This document shows, one piece after another, positions 25,631 through 32,700 of a stretch of 64,000 bases of DNA. The stretch lies in the NCBI GenBank assembly GCA_043744255.1, contig JAYTVA010000001.1:1-64000 (forward strand), in the 5' to 3' direction. The position numbers and the translations under genes were made by a program. The first letter of the stretch is position 1, and each line of letters begins with the position of its first letter. The DNA comes from UKL13-2 sp043744255 (GTDB lineage Bacteria; Pseudomonadota; Gammaproteobacteria; Burkholderiales; Usitatibacteraceae). Under the pieces are notes generated by a model. That model had not been told where the DNA came from and ran no database searches. It saw only the letters and a program-made list of their open reading frames with translations.

Positions 25631-26029
25631 ATGATGCTTCGTTCTAGTGATTACCAGCCGGTGAATTTACCACTGGCGTCCATGTCCAAACTCGGCTTCG
25701 ACCATTGGCGCACCGAGTGGCGCGCCCCGGAGAAGAGTGCGCCGCCCAGCCCGTTTGCGGACTTGCTGGGCAACGGTTTTTCGACCTGGGAAATTTCCAC
25801 CCGAGAGAGCTGCATTTGGCTCGCTTGGGACTGGGTAATCCTCACAGGCGGGGTAATCGCCCTGACCAATCCACTCGAAATCCGCAGCAATGCCATGCTG
25901 TTAGGCGAGGGTTATCGCCATTTACCGAGGCAAGATTCGTCGGCGATCTTGGTATCGCTCATTCACGACCTGCCATGGCGAGATGAGGTTGAGAGCCTGC
26001 TTGCCCAAGCGTTGCGCGCCGTTCACTGA
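25631..26029 (+). CDS. RsaM-like quorum-sensing modulator (DUF4902), paralogue 1
   Basis: 132 residues from ATG 25631, preceded by AAAAGGA. The family pattern is clear: SDYQPVNLP near the start, FDHWRTEW, the core WLAWDWVILTGGVIALTNP with IRSNAMLL, and the ending LIHDLPWRDEVESLL. This matches DUF4902, to which the RsaM proteins of Burkholderia and Pseudomonas fuscovaginae belong as I recall. RsaM damps or tunes LuxI/LuxR circuits, and no DNA-binding motif is obvious in this family. It is convergent with the luxR gene and about 45% identical by eye to paralogue 2 at 27202. A hairpin at 26124-26151 separates it from luxR. Confidence 0.8.
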   Translation: MMLRSSDYQPVNLPLASMSKLGFDHWRTEWRAPEKSAPPSPFADLLGNGFSTWEISTRESCIWLAWDWVILTGGVIALTNPLEIRSNAMLLGEGYRHLPRQDSSAILVSLIHDLPWRDEVESLLAQALRAVH

Positions 26030-26123
26030 TCTAAGGTGGGAGCAGTAGCACCCGCGTTGCCCGCTTTGCACACGATCCCGTGCAAAGTGCGGCGAACCAG
26101 CGCGCCGACGGCTACATCGCGGG

Positions 26124-26151
26124 AATGCCAGCGCCAGCGCTGGCGGGCATT
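26124..26151. terminator. Hairpin between convergent rsaM-1 and luxR
   Basis: AATGCC (26124-26129) pairs with GGCATT (26146-26151), and inside it GCCAGCGCTGGC is a perfect palindrome. On the + strand it is followed by TTCAGAAATTTTT. Likely a bidirectional terminator; the rest of the gap 26030-26252 shows no gene. Confidence 0.5.
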
Positions 26152-26252
26152 TTCAGAAATTTTTGTCGCATGCACTTGGGCAGAGTTTTGTTCAAGCCCG
26201 ACACAAATTGAACACTGCGTGAACGCGCTGCGCTCGCCAATCAGTCTGCCGA

Positions 26253-26966
26253 CTAGCGGATCACGCCAAGTCGCATCGCCTTGATGACAGCCGAGTGCTT
26301 GTTGTCGCAATCCAGTTTTTGAATTGCGTTGCCGAGATGGAAGTTCGCGGTGCGCTCGGTGATACCCAGAATGCAGCCCAGCTCCCAGGCGGTCTTGCCT
26401 TCCAGCGTCCAGCTGAGGCACTCAACTTCGCGCGCGGTCAGCGCGGGGAAATCGGCTTCAGGTTTTGGGTTCCAGACGCGCATCATCGCGCTTTGTGCAA
26501 ACGCACCGAATAGCTGCGCATCGGCGACGAGACGGGAGAGTTCGGCTGGATCCTTGGTGAGCGGTTGATCGCATGACAGGCCGATCTTGTAGCCATTGCC
26601 GAGGTGGTCGCGGAGGGACACTGCGATGCCGGAGTCGAAACCGTGGGATTTCGCCAACTCCCACAAGTTGCCAGCACCTGCCTTTTCATACATGGCGCGA
26701 TCCCAAACGACCGGAAGACTGCTGGCCGACACATGTCGCACCAGCGGGTCGGAGCGGATCAGCACATCATTTCGACACGAGTCCTTCCACGCGTCTGAAT
26801 AGTTATTGACATCTTTCGCGCAAATCTTGGATACGCCACCTTTTCGCATCGTGATAAATGCGCAGGCCTGGTTGAATCCCCTACTCTCAGAAAAGGAAAT
26901 CAACTCATTAAGTAGCCCTGCCTCCGTTGACACGCCCATCATGGAAACGTAGAGTTCTGGTGTCAT
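26253..26966 (-). CDS. LuxR-family quorum-sensing transcriptional regulator
   Basis: 237 residues from ATG 26966, the usual LuxR size; longer frames would run through the lux box. Autoinducer-binding domain ~5-165: W60, D73-P74 and W88 match the invariant Trp57, Asp70-Pro71 and Trp85 of TraR. The position of Tyr61 is Cys64 (WKDSCRND), a notable change in the signal pocket. C-terminal LuxR-type helix-turn-helix ~170-235: LTAREVECLSWTLEGKTAWELGCILGITERTANFHLGNAIQKL. No luxI-type synthase is in the window, so it is a solo or has a remote partner. It lies between two RsaM-like genes, with box 2 upstream of its start. Confidence 0.9.
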   Translation of the reverse strand: MTPELYVSMMGVSTEAGLLNELISFSESRGFNQACAFITMRKGGVSKICAKDVNNYSDAWKDSCRNDVLIRSDPLVRHVSASSLPVVWDRAMYEKAGAGNLWELAKSHGFDSGIAVSLRDHLGNGYKIGLSCDQPLTKDPAELSRLVADAQLFGAFAQSAMMRVWNPKPEADFPALTAREVECLSWTLEGKTAWELGCILGITERTANFHLGNAIQKLDCDNKHSAVIKAMRLGVIR

Positions 26967-27087
26967 ATCGTGAGCCTGTTGCGGTTTCGGTAATCGCCAT
27001 CCGGAATATGATTGACGCAATTGAAATTGCATACCGCCATGCAAATTTCTTCTATTTCGATTGTGAACGTTTTTGTCATAGCGTAAG

Positions 27088-27104
27088 CCTGTCACATCTG
27101 ACAG
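27088..27104. promoter_or_regulatory. lux-box palindrome 2 (luxR / rsaM-2 intergenic)
   Basis: CCTGTCACATCTGACAG, identical over 20 bases (with its AAG prefix) to box 1. It lies between the divergent luxR (start 121 bases to the left) and the second RsaM-like gene (start 97 bases to the right), so it is suited to autoregulation. A -10 is not as clear here as at the other boxes. Confidence 0.78.
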
Positions 27105-27201
27105 TATGATTCCATGACCAGCGTGGGAAATTGCAATCGTTTGCGATCCGATATAAAAATACCTAGTCCGCACACTTAGTTTGGCTTACAGGAATCCCCT
27201 A

Positions 27202-27666
27202 GTGTTACTCCGCACCTCGGACTACCAACCCGTAGAGATGAGCTTGTTCACCCTGATGCCAACGGCTTTTGACCACTGGCGTACGGAAAGTCGTGCACGC
27301 CATGTCGATGAACGGCATTCGGGGCTTGCGACATCCGTGGCGCGCGGTTTAGCCGTCTGGAGTTTCTCAACTACGGCGACGCAGGCCTGGCTTACCTGGG
27401 AATGGGTGGCACTGGACGGTGGTGTCATCACGCTCACCAATCCAAACGACATCAGCAGCAATGCCATCTTGATTGACGCCGCAGATCGTGTCGTGCCGTT
27501 CTGCGATTCATCGGCAATATTTTTGTCGCTGATCCACGACTTGCCGTGGCGCGACGAGGTCGAACGTGTATTGCGGAGCCAGGTCGCAGCGCTAGCAGAA
27601 CATGCGCCAGCACGCGCCCAATCGCGCCGGTTCGACCTTCTCTGTGATGCGCAGGCGGCACGCTGA
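27202..27666 (+). CDS. RsaM-like quorum-sensing modulator (DUF4902), paralogue 2
   Basis: 154 residues from GTG 27202, chosen because AGGA lies 9 bases upstream and because MLLRTSDYQPVEMS then aligns with the start of paralogue 1. Same core: FDHWRTESR, AWLTWEWVALDGGVITLTNP, ISSNAILI and LIHDLPWRDEVERVL. The C-terminus is about 20 residues longer and Arg/Ala-rich. A GC-rich hairpin CGAGCGTG/CACGCTCG lies just after the stop (27679-27697) and may terminate transcription. Two divergent RsaM paralogues around one LuxR suggest opposing or layered tuning; that is inference. Confidence 0.8.
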   Translation: MLLRTSDYQPVEMSLFTLMPTAFDHWRTESRARHVDERHSGLATSVARGLAVWSFSTTATQAWLTWEWVALDGGVITLTNPNDISSNAILIDAADRVVPFCDSSAIFLSLIHDLPWRDEVERVLRSQVAALAEHAPARAQSRRFDLLCDAQAAR

Positions 27667-27811
27667 CGTAGAGTAACGCGAGCGTGGCGCACGCTCGTTG
27701 CGCGGAATCCCTATTTTGGGCGCGTCATCCCGTGTTGCGGGCAGCAAAAGTGCTCGCTGCCACAAACTATTTCGCCAAAATTACTGTTTGTAAACAGTTG
27801 GTTAGACGTCC

Positions 27812-27828
27812 CCTGTCAACTCTGACAG
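27812..27828 (+). promoter_or_regulatory. lux-box palindrome 3 (upstream of GG-leader peptide)
   Basis: CCTGTCAACTCTGACAG. Exactly 19 bases after its end begins TCGGGTCT, the same block and spacing as after box 4, giving a -10-like TTATTC at 27854-27859. The peptide gene starts 88 bases after the box. A further inverted repeat, CTGTTT-GT-AAACAG (27784-27797), lies just upstream and might be a second operator. Confidence 0.78.
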
Positions 27829-27915
27829 CTCTCAGGACGGCTGCAATCGGGTCTTATTCGTTTGCGACAACAATGATCGCAACCAACAACCCAACAGACC
27901 AACTGGAGAATCAAA

Positions 27916-28053
27916 ATGTTTACCAAAGCAAATGTTGAAATCGTATCGACACTTAACGATCAAGCCATCGAGCTCATCGATCTGAACAACGACAACTTGG
28001 CTGGTGTCGGCGGCGGTACCGGTACGGACATGCCCTTCATCGGCGGAACCTGA
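27916..28053 (+). CDS. Small peptide with double-glycine leader
   Basis: A 45-codon ORF with GGAG seven bases before ATG. Residues 1-34 form a leader ending DLNNDNLAGVGGG. With cleavage after G34, the hydrophobic positions are L23 (-12), L28 (-7) and V31 (-4), then G33-G34, the classic pattern recognised by C39 peptidase/ABC exporters. The predicted released peptide is TGTDMPFIGGT, 11 residues. It sits alone between lux-box 3 and a terminator. It may be a secreted signal, bacteriocin or RiPP precursor; no exporter or modifying enzyme is adjacent, so this is a sequence-pattern call. Confidence 0.6.
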   Translation: MFTKANVEIVSTLNDQAIELIDLNNDNLAGVGGGTGTDMPFIGGT

Positions 28054-28080
28054 TCGAACAACAGCATTGTCGACTGCGGT

Positions 28081-28106
28081 GCGTGGGTGAAGTAATAAAC
28101 CCACGC
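28081..28106 (+). terminator. Stem-loop downstream of the peptide gene
   Basis: GCGTGGGT (28081-28088) pairs perfectly with ACCCACGC (28099-28106) across a 10-base loop, 27 bases after the peptide stop. There is no U-tract, so it may stabilise the short mRNA rather than terminate. Confidence 0.45.
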
Positions 28107-28291
28107 ATACGGTCGGTAATGTTGTCTGGCAGAACAAGTTGAAAAAGAAAGTTGCAGCTGAAAAATCGCTACGTTGCTATGCAATTTTGACGATCATCAA
28201 GCCGGAAACAACAACTAGAAGATTTTAGAATTGGCGACCATGCGGCCATGCGACTATTGGGGCGCTTGAAATTTCTTCTCAGCACGCTGTC

Positions 28292-28320
28292 TGCGCAATG
28301 CTCCTGCACTGCGCATTTTT
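28292..28320 (+). terminator. Intrinsic terminator between peptide gene and 234-aa gene
   Basis: TGCGCA (28292-28297) pairs with TGCGCA (28310-28315), with an inner TGC/GCA pair and a 4-base TCCT loop, followed by TTTTTCTTTG. It lies 26 bases before the next start codon, so read-through would give a longer minor transcript. A 33-codon frame (28248-28349, MRLLGRLKFLL...) spans it and overlaps the next ATG as ATGA, without a Shine-Dalgarno. Confidence 0.6.
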
Positions 28321-28345
28321 CTTTGCACATTAGGGTGGGGACCGC

Positions 28346-29050
28346 ATGACCAAGTTGAGCTTGGCAACACAATCCGCGTTGTTGGGCAGGGATGATGGCA
28401 CCAGCACGGTGGCGGCATCCGACATGATCGACCGAATGATGATTCGGCCGAACCATGGCCAGAGGCAATTGGTTGAGACCGGGCAGTTTCAGCGTGCTAT
28501 ATCCGCACCTTTCAGTGAACATTTGGCCCAAGCGAGCGACCCGGCACGAGCGCTGTTACCGCAGAATATTTTTTTTACCACGGCGCGCGGCTACGCAGAA
28601 ATGCAATCCGACGCGCTGGCGCTATCGCCACGCATGTTTCGGGCGCTTGTACTCGTCAACGGTGTCCGCACCGTCGAAAAACTGGTGTTGCAATTGCGGA
28701 GCGCCGACGCCCTAAAGACGCTGCGTGAACTTGAAACAGGTGGCTACATCGAGCGTGTGGGCAGCAGCGGCGCCGAGCCGTCGGTCTCTCGTTACACCGA
28801 GACGTTGAGTCCAGAGCAATTCAGCGAAATCAAGCGGGTCATCATCAATGACTTGCACGCGCGCCTCGGTAGTGCAGATGATTTTGCCGTTGAAGAAATT
28901 GCGCGCAGCGAGAACGCCATGGAGTTACGTTCGGCGCTGAGAATCGCTGGCGATATCCTGCTCGCCACGCTCGGCGAAGCCGCCGTCGTTGAACATCTGC
29001 GCGCAGTCGGAAAGAAAGTGATGGGGCTTACAGCACCACGCATTGCATGA
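28346..29050 (+). CDS. Unrecognised 234-aa protein with winged-helix-like segment
   Basis: No signal peptide or membrane helix. The N-terminal ~75 residues are polar and look unstructured. The middle (~85-140) reads LALSPRMFRALVLVNGVRTVEKLVLQL then LKTLRELETGGYIERV, resembling a winged-helix unit seen in betaproteobacterial regulators. The C-terminal third is helical and acidic. It follows the GG-peptide gene on the same strand and has its own terminator. I cannot name a function; a regulatory or scaffold role is a guess. The start ATG is preceded by GGGTGGGGA. Confidence 0.6.
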   Translation: MTKLSLATQSALLGRDDGTSTVAASDMIDRMMIRPNHGQRQLVETGQFQRAISAPFSEHLAQASDPARALLPQNIFFTTARGYAEMQSDALALSPRMFRALVLVNGVRTVEKLVLQLRSADALKTLRELETGGYIERVGSSGAEPSVSRYTETLSPEQFSEIKRVIINDLHARLGSADDFAVEEIARSENAMELRSALRIAGDILLATLGEAAVVEHLRAVGKKVMGLTAPRIA

Positions 29051-29104
29051 TGCGCTTGGCGGCAGGCCTCTGTTGGCTGACATGTATGTCGGCTTTGATA
29101 ACGG

Positions 29105-29133
29105 AGCTCACTGTAGTGGGCTTCGTTTTTTTT
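29105..29133 (+). terminator. Rho-independent terminator after the 234-aa gene
   Basis: AGCTCAC (29105-29111), TGTA loop, GTGGGCT (29116-29122), then TCG and eight T (29126-29133). It closes the peptide/234-aa unit before the next lux box. The 447-base gap 29051-29497 otherwise holds box 4 and no visible gene. Confidence 0.88.
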
Positions 29134-29235
29134 CTGCCACGCTGCGCGAGCCATTGCTGACCAAGCATGCGCGGTCGTCCCGCACCTCAAACAAATGGAA
29201 TTGCACGACGACGGTAAACCTCGATTCGGCAAATT

Positions 29236-29252
29236 CCTGTCAGGGCTGACAG
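29236..29252 (+). promoter_or_regulatory. lux-box palindrome 4 (upstream of surface-protein operon)
   Basis: CCTGTCAGGGCTGACAG. TCGGGTCTGATACG starts 19 bases after its end, as at box 3, giving a -10-like TGATAC at 29278-29283. The first gene (29498) starts 246 bases after the box, implying a leader of about 200 bases. Confidence 0.75.
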
Positions 29253-29497
29253 TTCCCTCCGCGCCCGCATTCGGGTCTGATACGGCCACACCAAAACGCA
29301 ACCTAGGCTGCACGGTCGTGCGGCCAAATATGCGATCGGTGAATCAACAAGAGCGCCCGATTACTGAGGTGCATAGATAGTTAAAACACATTGTGCCGCC
29401 GCGCACTCGGCAGCACAACTAGGGCAGACCGTGGTGGCGACTAACGACGCGTTGGCGAGAGTGAACAGTTTTGCAGTTGGCAATTCAGGGGGCAGTA

Positions 29498-29674
29498 ATG
29501 AAGAAATCCGATGTGACCGCCGTCGCGTCCAAGACGCTGATGCAGAAGTTATTCGCCACGCCGCGCCGTGGTTTCTCGGCGGTCAATTCTCGACCAGTGC
29601 CGCAACCTCCAGACGCGACGGACACCTTTGCGCCGAGTACGCCGCTCATTACGCCACGTGGTTCGCGTGACTGA
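29498..29674 (+). CDS. Small 58-aa protein ahead of the giant surface protein
   Basis: ATG 29498 has a strong GGGGG Shine-Dalgarno five bases upstream. The product starts MKKSDVTAVASKTLMQKLFA and ends in a Pro/Thr/Ser-rich tail (PVPQPPDATDTFAPSTPLITPRG). There is no signal peptide or membrane helix and no similarity I know. It overlaps an over-extended reading of the next gene in another frame. Its position behind box 4 and before the giant gene suggests co-regulation. It could be a leaderless peptide, an accessory factor or a translated leader. Confidence 0.5.
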   Translation: MKKSDVTAVASKTLMQKLFATPRRGFSAVNSRPVPQPPDATDTFAPSTPLITPRGSRD

Positions 29675-29786
29675 AGCCCTTGGCGTTGATGCTGACTCGG
29701 CGCGAACGTTAGCCAGTGTGCCTAGGAGTGGCGCGATCAAAACGCCTCCTGTAGGGCGTCCTAACCATAAATATAACGGAGTCGTT

Positions 29787-32700
29787 TTGTCAAAAGCTAT
29801 TTTGCTACAGCCCTCGTCTGGCCGCGGTGTCGCGGCCATCGCTATGCAGGTGTTTCCGCAACCGGGCTCCAAGCATTCGCCGGGATGGCTGATGCAGATG
29901 TTGATGGCGCTCCTCATCCTTTGCGCCTTCTCGCAATCAGTCTTGGCGGTAGATACCGGCATCACCACCAACACCAATTTTCCAGCGGGCTCGTATATCG
30001 TCGATACGGGGAGTGCTGCGCAAACGGTCGCGAACGGTCTCAAGCCATATGGCCTGGTTTACGATTTGATCGTCAATAAAAAAACGCCGGTGCATTGGGT
30101 CATCAGTCCGACCAAGACAAAAAACTGTGCATCAGCGCTTTGTGTGGACGGCGATGATTTTTCCGTTGCAGCCAATGTGACGGGCGCAACCGCGCCAGCC
30201 AAAAACTATCGCGGCGGTACCTTCGTCATTTCCGGTGAATTCGTCGACGCGAGCGTGGTGGCAACCATTGCGTCATGGAAGGGACTTGGCGTACTCGTTG
30301 ACGGGCCCACGGTGGCCGCAATGCCCAATCTGCCGGTATACGGCCGACTGACCTCTTACCCACGCGTAGTTCTTGATACCGCCAAAGGCTCGCTCGTGGT
30401 GCCGTATTTCGCTGCAGCGGGAATTCCTTCGACGGCGTACACACTTGGCCTGCCAGCGGCATTGACCGGATGCGATGACGTGTATGTGATGCCGCATGCC
30501 GACCCGGCTCTGGCCACACATGGCGCACTGGTCAATTTCCTGACGGCATCACGCGGCTACGTTTGGGCGGCCTGCCATTCGGTGAGCGTGCTGGAGAATT
30601 TGCCGGGCATGAATTTCCTGTCCACTGGTGGATTGGTTCCCTTTACCGCGCACGTTGCTGGCGTGCCGCCCAATAGCTACGCGGCCAGCGAGGGCGCGAA
30701 CCCGATCATGCAGTTCATCAATAGGACCGATTCGGCGCACCAGAATGGCTCCGAGCAAGTGTATTTGCCAAAAATTGGAAGTGCGTGGCGGGCTGCTACG
30801 ACCATTGTGGCCGAGTCTGATCCGGACCACCCCAACATCCCCGCGCTCTCGGCTGGTCAGGCAGCGGTGATGGTGTCTGGACGCGCGTTCGGTGTCAGTA
30901 CCAATGGCCGGGTGATGTACGAAGGTGGGCACAGCCACGCGGGCACCACTGCCGACCAAGTCTCGGCGCAACGTGCGCTTCTGAATTTCACCTTATTGGC
31001 CGGAATTGACCGGCGGATCGAGCTGGACGCGAAGATTCCGCCGCAGGTGTCCGCCACCGCCAGTGTCCCCGTGTCGGTGAAAATTCTCGTCGGCGGCAAT
31101 GCGCCGTTTACGTACGCGTGGACCAGCTCATGTGGCGGCAGTTTCGCGTCCGCCACCTCGGCCTCGACCACCTTCACCGCGCCGAGCGTGACGGCGGCCA
31201 CGACCTGCCAATTGAAGGTCATCGTTGCGGACGCTTGCGGTCGCACCAATTTTGAAAGCGGCCCGATCAAGATCAAGGTTGCAAAACAGCAAATCGGTAT
31301 CGCCAAGCGCTTGGGCACACCGGTGTTAGTCTCGCTCGGAGTCTACGACGTGCCGTACACGCTCACGCTGAAGAGTCTGGGCTCGTTGCCGCTCACCAAT
31401 GTGCAAGTTGACGATAATCTGGCCGCCGCATTTCCGTCACCTGCGTCCATCGCAATTCAGATTCCACCGGTGGCGTCGGCACCGCTCACGATCAATGCAG
31501 GTTATACCGGCAAGGGCATCAACAAGCTCTTGGCAGGAACCGATTCGTTGCCGGTCGGCAGTACCGAGTACACCATCACGTACACGGTGCGCGTGACCCT
31601 CAACGGCAGCAGTGGCACCTTCACCAGCCAAGCGAGCGCCACCAGTGCGGCGACCGCCGGTGGCTTGCCGGTCTCCTCAGATTTGTCCAACAACGGGGCA
31701 GGTACTGAGATTGATCCGAACGACAATGGCGACCCCAGTGAGGCGGGCGAAAATACCGGTACCCCCGTGACGCTCGGCGGGCCGATTGCTGATTTGGAGG
31801 TCACGCAGACTGGGCCGGCGACTGTGGCACCGAACGGAACCATTACCTACCAAATTGTGGTGAAAAATCTTGGCCCCGGTGCCGCGAGCGGCGCGTTGTT
31901 CTCGGATCTGCTGCCAACCGGATTCACCATCACCAGCGCAACCTGCGCGGCACCCGGTGGCGGCACCACCTGCGGCACGGTGGTCATTGCGGGGAATCAG
32001 GTGTCGAGCACGATCACGACACTCAACAGCGGGAAGCAGGTCAGCTTCACCATCGTCGGCACCGCGCCCGCCAGCGGCACGCTCTTGCATGTTCCTCGCG
32101 CCATCGTGCCAGCTGGCACGGGTGACCCGACTGACCCCGGTAACACCGGTGCCGGCAACAACAGCACGAGCCTAACGACGGTTGTGCTTTCCAACGGTAC
32201 CGTCTCAGGCCATGTGTTTAACGACGTCAACGGCAATCTGGTACAGGATGCCGGTGAGGCTGATCTCGCGGGTTTGGTCGTCACCATTACCACCAGCGCC
32301 AGCACAGCCATTACCACCTCGACCGATAGCGCCGGCAATTATTCGCTGTCTGTACCTGCCGGTAACACATCGCTGAACGTGGCTGATCCCGCAGGCTACG
32401 TCCTGACCACGGCCAACGATCCGCAGACGATCATGGCGAGTTCGGGCACCAACGTGGCAAGCTCGCCCGTTGGCTTTCGCTCAGCGGCGACGATTACCGG
32501 TGTCGTGTTCAACGACGCGAATGGTGACGCCATCAGAGGTGCCACCGAACTAGGATTGGTCGGCGTGACCTTGCAACTACTGTCACCGGGGCCGGATGGA
32601 ACGCCGGGTACGAGTGATGATGTCCTAGTCGCAACCACCGTGACCGATGCAGACGGCGCATATCGGTTCGCTGGCGTAGTTCCCGGCACTTACTTAGTGC

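Noticed and set aside
26967..27173. Upstream extension of the LuxR protein to 27173
   Set aside because: It would place the lux box inside the coding region and makes the protein 69 residues longer than the family norm.
27684..27938. ORF of 84 codons ahead of the GG-leader peptide
   Set aside because: It runs through lux-box 3 and the promoter region and has no Shine-Dalgarno; the 45-aa frame inside has both a ribosome site and a leader motif.
29568..29786. N-terminal extension of the giant protein from 29568
   Set aside because: It would bury the signal peptide behind ~90 residues and overlap the 58-aa gene; TTG 29787 with ACGGAG fits better.
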